From the NCBI GenBank assembly GCA_003223645.1, contig QHVT01000012.1, positions 1 to 64,000 on the forward strand: DNA of 64,000 nt. Reading direction: 5' to 3'. Origin of the DNA: Acidobacteriota bacterium (GTDB taxonomy: Bacteria; Acidobacteriota; Thermoanaerobaculia; Gp7-AA8). The notes under the pieces are model-generated. The model made no database searches. It was not told the DNA's origin and saw only the letters and a program-made list of their open reading frames with translations. Position numbers and translations under genes: made by a program. Shown piece after piece: positions 38,193-47,384 of this stretch; positions within the stretch are counted from its first letter, which is position 1; every line of letters begins with the position of its first letter.

Positions 38193-39255
38193 CGTGGAAC
38201 GCGTCGACGAAGCGCTGCATCTCGTCGGGCGTGCCGATCGTGACGCGCAGGTGTTGCGGCATCGCGGGGAAGAGGCGTCCGGGGCGCACGCCCTGCTCGC
38301 GGAACTTTGCGAGCAGCGGCTTCACGTCCTCGCGCATGTCGATCATCATGAAATTAGCTTCGCTCGGGAGCGCGTGATAGCCGAGGCGTTCGATTTCGGC
38401 GACGACGTGCGCGCGCGTGTCGTGATTGCGCTTGCGCGACGCGATGACGTGCGCGGTGTCGCTGAGCGATGCGTTCGCGGCGACGGCGGCGGGAAGATTG
38501 ATCGGGTCCCACGCCTGCTGCGCCTCGAGCTTCTCGATCGTCGCGTGCTGCGCGAGCGCGTAGCCGCAGCGCATGCCGGCCATGCCGTAGATTTTCGAGA
38601 ACGTGCGCGCGACGATGAGGTTCGGCTTCGTCGCGATGAGCGGCGCGACCGATTCGTAGTCCGGCGACTCGGCGTAATGAAAATACGCTTCGTCGACGAG
38701 GACGGCGGTCGATGACGGCACCGCGTCGAGGAACGCGCGCAGCGCGGCCTTCGGCGTGATCGTCGCCGTCGGATTGTTCGGATTGCAGATGTAGACCAGG
38801 CCGGCGTCGCGCGACGCGTCGAGCATCTTGCCGAGATCGTGCGCATATGCGGCATCGAGCGCCACTTTCACGACCTCGCGGTCGCGCGCGTGGTTCCAGA
38901 GCGCCTCGAACGTCGGATTCGCGGTCACGAGTTTTCCGGGAAACGCGAATGCGGCGAGGCGGAGGATGTCACTCGAGCCGTTGCCGAGGAGGACTTCGCT
39001 CGTCGTCACGCCGTGCAGCTTCGCGATCGTCGCCACCAACACGTCGCGCGCTTCGTCGGGATAGCGGAACAGCTCGCCGAGGGAGTCGCGGATCGCGCGC
39101 ATGGCAGCGGGCGAGGGGCCGTACGGATTCTCGTTCGCGTTGAGAAGCACGGGCGCGCCCGGCGCGCCGCGCGTGAGCACCGACGGAAACGCGGCGACGG
39201 CTGCGCCTGCGCCGAGGAGAGTGGCGAAGCGGCGGCGGGAAAGATTGGGTTGCAT
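38176..39255 (-). CDS. HisC-like PLP aminotransferase with Tat-type signal
   Basis: LSRRRFATLLGAGAAVAAFPSVLTRGAPG, NENPYGPSPAAMRAI, GNGSSDILRL, NPNNPTATI. Confidence 0.9.
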   Translation of the reverse strand: MQPNLSRRRFATLLGAGAAVAAFPSVLTRGAPGAPVLLNANENPYGPSPAAMRAIRDSLGELFRYPDEARDVLVATIAKLHGVTTSEVLLGNGSSDILRLAAFAFPGKLVTANPTFEALWNHARDREVVKVALDAAYAHDLGKMLDASRDAGLVYICNPNNPTATITPKAALRAFLDAVPSSTAVLVDEAYFHYAESPDYESVAPLIATKPNLIVARTFSKIYGMAGMRCGYALAQHATIEKLEAQQAWDPINLPAAVAANASLSDTAHVIASRKRNHDTRAHVVAEIERLGYHALPSEANFMMIDMREDVKPLLAKFREQGVRPGRLFPAMPQHLRVTIGTPDEMQRFVDAFHVTTAR

Positions 39256-39308
39256 GACGTGAATATACGCCGCGGCGCGCGATGTGCTACGGTTGTGTCC
39301 CGTACCGC

Positions 39309-41186
39309 ATGGAGCCCGCACCGGAGCAGCAGAGCAGGCGCTACCTCTTCACGCTATCCCTCGGAGCACTCGGAGTCGTCTACGGCGACATTGGAACGAG
39401 TCCGCTCTACGCATTTCGTGAATGTTTCTCCGCCGAGCATCACCTCACGCCGACGCCGACGAACGTCCTCGGCATCCTCTCGCTGATTTTCTGGTCGCTG
39501 GTGATCGTCATCTCGATCAAATATCTCCTGTTCGTCATGCGGGCCGACAACCGCGGCGAAGGCGGCATCCTCGCGCTGATGTCGCTCGTGCGTCCGCGAC
39601 GCTCGATGCGACGCACGTCCCTTCTCGGCCTCGGACTCTTCGGCGCCGCGCTCTTGTACGGCGACGGCATGATCACGCCGGCGATCTCCGTGTTGTCCGC
39701 GATCGAAGGCCTCGAAGTCGCCGCGCCGAAAGTCGAGACGTACGTCGTCCCGCTGACGATCATCGTGCTCATCGCGTTGTTCATGGTGCAGAAATTCGGC
39801 ACCGCGAAAGTCGGCGCGGCATTCGGTCCGGTGATGGTCGTCTGGTTCGCCACACTCGGCGTCCTCGGCGTATGGCACATCCTGAAGGAGCCGGCGGTGC
39901 TGCGCGCGATCCTGCCGACATACGGCTATCGATTTTTCGCCGTGAACCACCTCACCGGCTTCTTCGTCCTCGGCGCGGTCTTCCTCGTCGTCACCGGCGG
40001 CGAGGCGCTGTACGCGGACATGGGCCATTTCGGCGCGCGTCCGATCCGCCTCGCGTGGTTCTCGTACGTTTTCCCCGCGCTGCTGCTCAACTATTTCGGA
40101 CAGGGCGCGTTTCTCTTGCACACGCCGGCCGGCATCAAGCAGCCGTTCTTCATGATGGCGCCGTCGTGGTCGTTGTATCCGCTCGTCGGGCTCGCGACCC
40201 TCGCGACGGTCATTGCGTCGCAGGCCGTCATCTCCGGCGCGTTCTCGCTCACGCGTCAGGCCGTGCAGCTCGGATATCTGCCGCGCATCCGCGTGCGCCA
40301 CACGTCCGAGCGTGAGATCGGGCAGATCTACATCAGCTCGATCAACTGGGTGCTGATGATCGCGGCGATCGGACTCGTGCTCGCGTTCAAGCGCTCGACG
40401 AACCTCGCCGCCGCGTACGGCGTCGCCGTGACCGCCACGATGGCGGTGACGACGATGCTCTTCGCCGCATTCGCGCGCGAGCGCTGGCACTGGACGTACG
40501 GACGCGTCTCGCTGTTCATGATCCCGCTGCTCACGATCGACCTCGCGTTCTTCGGCGCGAACATCATCAAGATCGCCGACGGCGGCTGGTTCCCGCTCGC
40601 GGTTGGGATCCTGATCTATTCGATGATGTCGACGTGGCGCATCGGCCGGCGCGTCCTCAGCGAGAAACTCGCCGCGCAGGCGATGTCGATCGACGACTTC
40701 CTGCAGCAGCTCGCGACCAACAAAATCCCGCGCGTCCCCGGCACCGCGATCTTCATGTCGCGCCACTCCGACGGCATCCCGACGACGCTCCTGCACAACA
40801 TCAAACACAACAAAGTCGTGCACAAGAACGTGGTGCTGATGACCGTCGAGACCGAGGACCGCTCGCACCTCGCGGAGAACGAGCGCTACGACTGGAAAGA
40901 CCTCGGCCAGGGCGTGTATCGACTCATGCTCCACTTCGGCTTCATGGAAGACCAGGACATTCCGAGCGTCCTCGAACGCCTCGCGACGCAGCCGGTATCG
41001 TTCAATTCGATGACCACCAGCTACTTCCTCGGCCGCGAAACGCTCATCCCCACACGGGCCACCAAGATGGCCATCTGGCGCGAGCACATCTTCGCCTGGA
41101 TGATGCGCAACTCCTCGAGCGCGTCGGTCTTTTTCAACCTGCCTGCGAACCAGGTGATCGAGTTGGGGGCGCAGGTGGAGTTATGA
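39309..41186 (+). CDS. kup: KUP-family potassium transporter
   Basis: LSLGALGVVYGDIGTSPLYAFRECF; polytopic. Confidence 0.96.
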   Translation: MEPAPEQQSRRYLFTLSLGALGVVYGDIGTSPLYAFRECFSAEHHLTPTPTNVLGILSLIFWSLVIVISIKYLLFVMRADNRGEGGILALMSLVRPRRSMRRTSLLGLGLFGAALLYGDGMITPAISVLSAIEGLEVAAPKVETYVVPLTIIVLIALFMVQKFGTAKVGAAFGPVMVVWFATLGVLGVWHILKEPAVLRAILPTYGYRFFAVNHLTGFFVLGAVFLVVTGGEALYADMGHFGARPIRLAWFSYVFPALLLNYFGQGAFLLHTPAGIKQPFFMMAPSWSLYPLVGLATLATVIASQAVISGAFSLTRQAVQLGYLPRIRVRHTSEREIGQIYISSINWVLMIAAIGLVLAFKRSTNLAAAYGVAVTATMAVTTMLFAAFARERWHWTYGRVSLFMIPLLTIDLAFFGANIIKIADGGWFPLAVGILIYSMMSTWRIGRRVLSEKLAAQAMSIDDFLQQLATNKIPRVPGTAIFMSRHSDGIPTTLLHNIKHNKVVHKNVVLMTVETEDRSHLAENERYDWKDLGQGVYRLMLHFGFMEDQDIPSVLERLATQPVSFNSMTTSYFLGRETLIPTRATKMAIWREHIFAWMMRNSSSASVFFNLPANQVIELGAQVEL

Positions 41187-41215
41187 GGTGAGGGCAGAGC
41201 GCGGAGCGCAAATGC

Positions 41216-41689
41216 ATGCAACGGCTTTTACGCCCTCGGCCCTTCGCCCTCTGCGTCATCGAGGGAGGCACCTTTCATGTAACATCGCAGTGGGTGATCA
41301 CGATCGCCGAGCTTCGAGCCATCGCCAACGCACGTCTTGACGACGCATCTGTACTTTTCCAAAATGACCGGTTGGACGGGGCGGTATATCTTTGCGGCTA
41401 CGCGATCGAGCTTTCTCTCAAGGCCAGAATCTGCACCACATTGGGTTGGCTTGGTTTTCCCGTAACGCGTAGCGAATTCGAGAACCTGGCAAGTTTTAAG
41501 ACGCACAAACTGGACGTACTGCTTTTGCTGTCCGGTCTCGAACAACTTATAAAAACGAAGCATCTCGAACAATGGTCCGCCGTATCTACTTGGGATCCAG
41601 AGGCGCGTTACAAAAGTGTCGGCCACACGACCAGCGAACAAGCTGAACTCATGCTCTTTTCGACAATACTTCTTTCGGGTGTCATATGA
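41216..41689 (+). CDS. HEPN domain protein (start uncertain)
   Basis: RLDDASVLFQNDRLDGAVYLCGYAIELSLKARIC; RYKSVGH (Rx5H). Confidence 0.75.
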   Translation: MQRLLRPRPFALCVIEGGTFHVTSQWVITIAELRAIANARLDDASVLFQNDRLDGAVYLCGYAIELSLKARICTTLGWLGFPVTRSEFENLASFKTHKLDVLLLLSGLEQLIKTKHLEQWSAVSTWDPEARYKSVGHTTSEQAELMLFSTILLSGVI

Positions 41690-42057
41690 GCGATTTGACG
41701 AAAAAGGTAGCGGAAGTTGAGAAGGATCTGGCGTTAACGAACGGATCGTTGAACCTATTTGCAGTCTTGCAGCGGGAGGATCTCGCAGGCCGTTGGGACA
41801 TTGTCATCTCAGCGTCGTGGGCAAAGGAAGACAAAGCGACGTTACAAATGATCGCCAACGCGATTCGCCAACACCTTGCACCGGAAGACATCGTTAACCT
41901 GGCCCGGATCGTTGTGCTGCCAGCTGGTGAAGACCCCGTTAAAGCGATCACTGAGAATTACGAAGTGGAGCATGGGCAAATTGAGCTACTCGAGCCGGCC
42001 CGCTTCGGATTGCCCGTCAAGCATGGCGTTATCATCACTTCCCGGCGCGCTGCCTGA
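41686..42057 (+). CDS. Small protein translationally coupled to the HEPN gene
   Basis: ATGA overlap with the upstream stop; 123 aa; no family recognised. Confidence 0.6.
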   Translation: MSDLTKKVAEVEKDLALTNGSLNLFAVLQREDLAGRWDIVISASWAKEDKATLQMIANAIRQHLAPEDIVNLARIVVLPAGEDPVKAITENYEVEHGQIELLEPARFGLPVKHGVIITSRRAA

Positions 42058-42130
42058 CGTCAGGCGCTCGATCCGAAACGCCCGCCGATGAGTCCAGGCG
42101 CGGGCGATGCTCTGAGCCTGGATGTAATTC

Positions 42131-42215
42131 GCGGTTGCGCGATCCGCGCAGTTACGCGGTTGCGCGGCAGATCAGCGCCGCGTAAACTGCGAGACCGCGT
42201 GACTGCGCAACCGCG
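42131..42215. repeat. Intergenic palindrome of the GGTTGCGCGG family, copy 3
   Basis: GCGGTTGCGCGATCCGCGCAGTTACGCGGTTGCGCGG...CCGCGTGACTGCGCAACCGCG. Confidence 0.75.
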
Positions 42216-42216
42216 C

Positions 42217-43389
42217 TTACGGCGCCAACTCCAACACCATCCGATACGCGCTCACATCCTGCGCGGGATTGCTCATCACGCCCGCCGTCCCCATGAACAA
42301 GAGCCGGAACAACCGGTACGTCTCCAGCGACGACTGCGCGATGATCGCGTCCTTGTTCTCGACCCACCGCTGATGGCCGTTGCGCGCCCACAAGTAGTAG
42401 TTGCGGCGATCGTTGTAGACGCCGGCGAGTTGCATGCGTGATTGATCGACCGCTTCCATCAGCTGCGGCATGTAGACCATGCGGAACGTGCCGGGCCAGA
42501 CGTATTTGGTGATGAAGCTCGAGGTTCCGAACGGAACTTTGCCGGCGGCGAAGTCGAGGTAGGCGCGCGCCCCGGGTTTGAGCAATTCGGAGAAGCGCTG
42601 CATGACGCGCGGGTAGTCGGACAGATCTTCGATCACGCCCATGCACGAGATGGCGTCGAAGCGGCGGCCGGGTTGGAAGGTGAAGAAGTCCTGATAGGAG
42701 ACCGATGCGTTCAATGAATCGCGGTCGATCAGCTCTCTCGTGTACGCCATCTGATCGTGCGAAAGCGTGATCGCGGTGACGCGCGCGCCGCGCGTCGACG
42801 TGAAGCGCGTCATGCCGCCCCAGCCGCAGCCGATCTCGAGCAGCTCCTGCCCTTCCTTCAAACGGAGCTGGTCCCACGCGAACTGGTACTTGCGATGCGT
42901 GCTGACTTCGAGCGTTTCCTCGTCATTCTCGTAAATGCCCGGCGTGTAGGCGTGATAGTCGTTGTCGGTGCAGAAGAGCTGGATGTTTTTCGAGTCGTAG
43001 TGCTTCGCGATCCAGGCGGGATTGAGCTTCTCGCGGCCGAGGAGCATCGGCTGGAGCCGGCGCCAGATTTTGAGCCAGAGATTTTTGTCGTCGATGAATG
43101 TGCGCAGCCACATCGCCTTGACGACGTCGCCTTCGATGTCGAGATCGCCGCGCACATACGCCTCCGCAATCGTCAGCTCTTCGAGCGATTTCAGCGCGCT
43201 CATCCCGCGGTCGTTGCGGATGTAGAGATCGAACTCCGGCTCGCCGTCGCCGACCGTCGTCACGCCCGACTGCGTGTGCACGCGAAACGCGCACGGCAGC
43301 TTCGCGACGCGCGACAGCATGCTGTTGATGAAGCCACCGACGTCCGTTCCGGTGAGCGCAGCGGCGGGCGTGTCCAGGACCTTGCTCAT
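42217..43389 (-). CDS. cfa: Cyclopropane-fatty-acyl-phospholipid synthase family protein
   Basis: LLEIGCGWGGMTRFTSTRGARVTAITLSHDQ, GVIEDLSDYP. Confidence 0.88.
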   Translation of the reverse strand: MSKVLDTPAAALTGTDVGGFINSMLSRVAKLPCAFRVHTQSGVTTVGDGEPEFDLYIRNDRGMSALKSLEELTIAEAYVRGDLDIEGDVVKAMWLRTFIDDKNLWLKIWRRLQPMLLGREKLNPAWIAKHYDSKNIQLFCTDNDYHAYTPGIYENDEETLEVSTHRKYQFAWDQLRLKEGQELLEIGCGWGGMTRFTSTRGARVTAITLSHDQMAYTRELIDRDSLNASVSYQDFFTFQPGRRFDAISCMGVIEDLSDYPRVMQRFSELLKPGARAYLDFAAGKVPFGTSSFITKYVWPGTFRMVYMPQLMEAVDQSRMQLAGVYNDRRNYYLWARNGHQRWVENKDAIIAQSSLETYRLFRLLFMGTAGVMSNPAQDVSAYRMVLELAP

Positions 43390-43483
43390 TTGAGCGACCT
43401 CCTCGAGATCATTCGTTGGGGGACAAGCTTACTACTCGATTCCTTCTTGCCGGAACCTTCCCGTGCCCCCTTGCCGCAACCCT

Positions 43484-43594
43484 CCCGTGCCCGCGCCCGC
43501 TCCCGCTCCCGCGCCCGGGGCGGGTGGGCATACGTCGCTTCGCTCAATTCCCCCCACCCCGGGGCGCGGAAGCGGGAGCGGGCACGGGCGCGGG
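43484..43594. repeat. GC-rich intergenic palindrome (CCGCGCCCGGGGCGGG type), copy 2; copy 1 at about 309-398
   Basis: CCCGTGCCCGCGCCCGCTCCCGC...GCGGGAGCGGGCACGGGCGCGGG. Confidence 0.85.
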
Positions 43595-43661
43595 ACGCAC
43601 GGCGGCGCGATCAATCCATCTCCGCGCGCCATCCGTACCTTCGACAACTAAGGAGGCCCGG

Positions 43662-44099
43662 ATGAAAAGAACTCTGCCCCTCGTCTCTCTCGTGCTCTTC
43701 GCGTTTTCCCTTCTCGCCGCCGACGCTCCGAAGCCGAAGTCGCTCTACGAGCGCCTCGGCGGATACGATGCGATCTCGGCCGTCACCGACGATTTCATCG
43801 GACGGCTCGCGTCCGACAAATCGCTCGCCCGCTTCTTCACCGGTCACGCGACCGACTCGCTGACGAAGATCAAGCAGCACGTCGTCCTCCAGCTCTGCGC
43901 CGCGACCGGCGGCCCGTGCGTGTACATGGGGCGCGACATGAAGACGTCGCACGCGGGACTCGGCATCAGCGAAGCGGATTGGAATCAGGCCGCCGCGCTG
44001 CTCGTGCAGACACTCGACAAGTTCAAAGTGCCGGCGCAGGAAAAAGGCGAGGTGCTCGCCGCCGTGTCGACGCTGAAGAAAGACATCGTCGAGAAATAG
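43662..44099 (+). CDS. Secreted group 1 truncated hemoglobin
   Basis: AAGGAGG SD, signal peptide, SLYERLGGYDAISAVTDDFIGRL...LARFFTG...HVVLQLCAATGGPCVYMGRDMKTSHAGLGI. Confidence 0.92.
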   Translation: MKRTLPLVSLVLFAFSLLAADAPKPKSLYERLGGYDAISAVTDDFIGRLASDKSLARFFTGHATDSLTKIKQHVVLQLCAATGGPCVYMGRDMKTSHAGLGISEADWNQAAALLVQTLDKFKVPAQEKGEVLAAVSTLKKDIVEK

Positions 44100-44104
44100 A
44101 AGAT

Positions 44105-44242
44105 GTGCTGGGTGCTGAGTGCTGGGTGCTGAGTTCTGCGTGCTGGGCGGACTGAAGGCAGCACCCAGCACCCAGCACTCAGCACCCAGCACCCAGCACC
44201 CAGCACCCAGCACCCAGCACCCAGCACTCAGCACGCAGCACC
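44105..44242. repeat. Heptamer palindrome array (GGTGCTG / CAGCACC), copy 3, expanded
   Basis: About 10 CAGCACY units in the right arm. Confidence 0.92.
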
Positions 44243-44257
44243 TGTATTCTTCCGGGG

Positions 44258-45784
44258 ATGTCGTCGTACATCCCCGAACCTCCTTCCGATTCGTACTGGG
44301 ACGCGTCTCCCGATTTTCGTGCGCTCTGCCGCCGCAAGTTGAGCGACGCGGCGTACGCGTGGGCGGAGCCGCAGCTCGCGGCGATGGGGGAGCGCGCGGC
44401 GAAGGAAGTCGCGCCGCTCGCGGCGATCGCGGATCGCGAGCAGCCGCGCCTCATCACGCACGACTCGCGCGGCGCGCACGTGAATCGCGTCGAGTATCAC
44501 CCGGCGTATCGCGAGATGGAGCGCATCGCCTACGGCTCCGGCATGATCGCGATGAAGTATCAGACGCACGATCATTCGAGCTCCTCGCAATTCACCGGCT
44601 TCGCCCTCGGCTATCTCTTCGCGATGGCGGAGCTGGGTTTGTATTGCCCGCTCTGCATGACCGACGGCGTCGCGCGCGTGCTCACGCGCCACGGCACGCA
44701 CGATCAGGTGATGCGCGTCGTGCCGCATCTCACGTCGACGAGTCTCGACACGCTGTGGACGGGCGGGATGTTTCTGACCGAGCGCTCGGGCGGATCGGAC
44801 GTCGGCACGAACGAAACGGTCGCGCGCAAGAACGGCGACGGCACGTGGCGGCTCAGCGGGCACAAATGGTTTTGCTCGAATGTCGATGCCGAGGCGGTGC
44901 TCGTCACGGCGAAGATCGACGGAGCGGGCGAGGGGACGCGCGGACTCGGAACGTTTCTTCTCCTTCCGCGCGAGACGAGCGGCGTCACGATCGAGCGGCT
45001 GAAGGACAAGCTCGGAGTGCGGTCGATGCCGACGGGTGAAGTGACGCTGACGGACGCGCACGCGGAAGAAGTCGGCGGGTTCGCGGCAATGACCGACATG
45101 CTCAACCTCTCGCGTTTGTACAACGCCGTCGCGGCGTGCGGCGCGATCGGACGCGCGGTGTACGAGGCGCGGCATTACATCGAGCGGCGGCAGGCATTCG
45201 GACGCCCGGTCATCGAGTGGCCGCTCGCGCAGGAAACCTTTTTCGATCTCGTCGCGGAACACGCGGCCGCGCTGCTGCTGACCTTCGAAACCGTCGAATG
45301 CCTCGCGCGCGCGGATGCCGGCGACGCCGACGCCGCGAAGTTGCTGCGCGTCCTCACGCCGATCACGAAGGCGGTGACGGGAAAGATCGCGGTGCCGTGT
45401 GTGTCCGAGGCGATGGAGTTGATCGGAGGGAACGGATATATCGAAGAGAGTCCGTTGCCGCGGCTGTTGCGCGACGCGCAGGTGCTGCCGATCTGGGAAG
45501 GGACGACCAACATCCTCGTCCTCGACGCGCTGCGCGTCGCGCACAAGGACGGCAGTCACGAGCTGCTGCTGTCGCGGATTCGCACGCGATTTCCCCGCGA
45601 GGCCGACGCGCTCGCGTACACATTCGCGTCGCTCGACGAGCGCGACGCGCGCGGCTGGATCGATCGCCTCGCGCGTCTGTATCAGCTCACGCTGCTGCTC
45701 GACGCGGAGCACGGCGAGTACGCCGACCGCCTCGTGAACCGGCCGCTGGGATTGCTGCCGGGCGCACGATGCGGTGCGGCGTAG
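44258..45784 (+). CDS. Acyl-CoA dehydrogenase
   Basis: GGMFLTERSGGSDVGTNET, KWFCSNVDAE, EAMELIGGNGYIEESPLPRLLRDAQVLPIWEGTTNI. Confidence 0.94.
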   Translation: MSSYIPEPPSDSYWDASPDFRALCRRKLSDAAYAWAEPQLAAMGERAAKEVAPLAAIADREQPRLITHDSRGAHVNRVEYHPAYREMERIAYGSGMIAMKYQTHDHSSSSQFTGFALGYLFAMAELGLYCPLCMTDGVARVLTRHGTHDQVMRVVPHLTSTSLDTLWTGGMFLTERSGGSDVGTNETVARKNGDGTWRLSGHKWFCSNVDAEAVLVTAKIDGAGEGTRGLGTFLLLPRETSGVTIERLKDKLGVRSMPTGEVTLTDAHAEEVGGFAAMTDMLNLSRLYNAVAACGAIGRAVYEARHYIERRQAFGRPVIEWPLAQETFFDLVAEHAAALLLTFETVECLARADAGDADAAKLLRVLTPITKAVTGKIAVPCVSEAMELIGGNGYIEESPLPRLLRDAQVLPIWEGTTNILVLDALRVAHKDGSHELLLSRIRTRFPREADALAYTFASLDERDARGWIDRLARLYQLTLLLDAEHGEYADRLVNRPLGLLPGARCGAA

Positions 45785-45798
45785 TCAGCGTTGCAGGT

Positions 45799-46260
45799 TT
45801 ACATCGGCGGATTCGCGACCCACGGATCGGGGCCGGGATCGTTGCCGTTGGCGATGCGCTCGAGCCGATCGAGATAGTGCTCCCATCCGTGCGTGTGCGA
45901 TGCGGCCGATTCCGGCGTCGGCAGTCCGCGATGCGCGAAGCGCAGCAGCGTGCCGTCGCCCTTCGGGATCAACTCGAACTCGATCGTCGTCGAGCCGGGC
46001 GGCACGTTCTCGTTCTTTTCCCACCCCCAGGTGTACACGAGCCTGCGCGGCGGATCGATCTCGACGAATTCGCCGCGCGACGTGTGGCCGGGAATCACGT
46101 CGACGGAGTAGGCGCCGCCGCGGCGGACGTCGAACGTTGCGTTCATTCCCATCCAGCGGACGGCTTGTTGCGGATCGACGAGCAGCTCCCAGACCGTCTC
46201 CGGTGTTGCGGCGATGTGAATCTCGCGCTCGATCGTGTGCGTTTCAGTTGCGACGTCCAT
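45799..46260 (-). CDS. SRPBCC / AHSA1-like protein
   Basis: IEREIHIAATPETVWELLVDPQQAVRWMG...GEFVEIDPPRRLVYTWGW. Confidence 0.9.
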   Translation of the reverse strand: MDVATETHTIEREIHIAATPETVWELLVDPQQAVRWMGMNATFDVRRGGAYSVDVIPGHTSRGEFVEIDPPRRLVYTWGWEKNENVPPGSTTIEFELIPKGDGTLLRFAHRGLPTPESAASHTHGWEHYLDRLERIANGNDPGPDPWVANPPM

Positions 46261-46567
46261 GTTTCTTCTTCCTTTCTTTTCGTTCGGCTTCCTGCTTCAG
46301 CGAGGCCAGCCGGTCTTCCCAGAATCCTTCGAGAAATTGCCGCAGCTCCGCGAGCGCCTCGGGGTTCGCGCGGTAGAGCCGCCGCGTGCCGTCGCGCCGC
46401 TCGCTAACGAGGCCCGCTTCCTTCAGCACGGTGAGGTGCTGCGAGACCGCGGGACGCGTGACGTCGAAGTGCGCGGCGATGTCGCCCGCCGACATCTCGT
46501 CGTCGCGCACGAGCGAGAGGATCTGTCGCCGGCGCGGCTCCGCGATCGCTTTCAGTGCTGCGTCCAT
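46244..46567 (-). CDS. ArsR-family transcriptional regulator
   Basis: IAEPRRRQILSLVRDDEMSAGDIAAHFDVTRPAVSQHLTVLKEAGLV. Confidence 0.93.
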   Translation of the reverse strand: MDAALKAIAEPRRRQILSLVRDDEMSAGDIAAHFDVTRPAVSQHLTVLKEAGLVSERRDGTRRLYRANPEALAELRQFLEGFWEDRLASLKQEAERKERKKKHGRRN

Positions 46568-46576
46568 CGGTCTCTC

Positions 46577-46632
46577 GTGTAACGCAGGCTTTCCTGCCTG
46601 CGAGGGGACAGGCTGGAAAGCCTGTCCTACAC
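46577..46632. repeat. Palindrome of the GTGTAG...CTACAC family, copy 3
   Basis: GTGTAACGCAGGCTTTCCTGCCTGCG...GGACAGGCTGGAAAGCCTGTCCTACAC. Confidence 0.85.
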
Positions 46633-46676
46633 CGAGGCAATAGTAAGCAACCGCTTACGTAAGTGTCAAGTGACGC

Positions 46677-47318
46677 TCAAAACAACGTCCCGCCCTTCGC
46701 CTGCGCTCCGGCGAGGAGATCGAGGAACTTGGCGCGCGAGATCTCGCGTGCGCCGAGGGCGCGCATGTGCGGGGTCATGACCTGGCAGTCGATGAGCGTC
46801 GCGCCGCGCGCGCGAAGATGATCGGCGAGGAAAAGCAGCGCGAGCTTCGATGCGTTGGAGTGCGTGTGAAACATGCTCTCGCCGGTGAAGAGGCCGCCGG
46901 CGTCGATGCCGTACAGGCCGCCGACCAGCTCATCGCCCTGCCACGCTTCGATGCTGTGCGCGTCGCCCGAGTCGTGGAAGCGCGTGTAGGCGGTGATGAT
47001 GTTGGGATGGATCCAGGTGCCGTCCTGATCGGGACGCGGAGCGGCGGCGCAGGCGCGGATGACGGCACGGAAATCGCGGTCGATCGTGAACGTCAGCGCG
47101 CTGCGCCGCTTCGCTTTCTGCAGCGATCGCGGCACGTGCAGTTCGTCCAGAAAGAGAATCGCGCGGCGGCGCGGCGAAAACCACGGCAGCGGCACGCTGT
47201 CGTGCGGCCACGGAAAAATCCCCTTGCGATACGCCTCGCGCAGCGTCTCCACGCGGAGGTCTTCGCCCATCGCCACGACGTCGCCCTGCGCGTAGCGCGG
47301 ATCGGGGAAGCGCGCCAT
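46677..47318 (-). CDS. aat: Leucyl/phenylalanyl-tRNA--protein transferase
   Basis: YRKGIFPWPHDSVPLPWFSPRRRAIL, GGLYGIDAGGLFTGESMF, LIDCQVMTPHMRALGA. Confidence 0.96.
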   Translation of the reverse strand: MARFPDPRYAQGDVVAMGEDLRVETLREAYRKGIFPWPHDSVPLPWFSPRRRAILFLDELHVPRSLQKAKRRSALTFTIDRDFRAVIRACAAAPRPDQDGTWIHPNIITAYTRFHDSGDAHSIEAWQGDELVGGLYGIDAGGLFTGESMFHTHSNASKLALLFLADHLRARGATLIDCQVMTPHMRALGAREISRAKFLDLLAGAQAKGGTLF

Positions 47319-47384
47319 GGCGCTACACTAACCGATCGCCCGCGTCCTCGGACTCGTCCTCGGCATTCCGCTACACTAAGGCGC

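Noticed and set aside
39354-41087. 577-aa minus-strand ORF
   Set aside because: Antisense shadow of kup, charged low-complexity sequence.
44105-44242. CRISPR-like short repeats
   Set aside because: Simple 7-nt tandem units without spacers.
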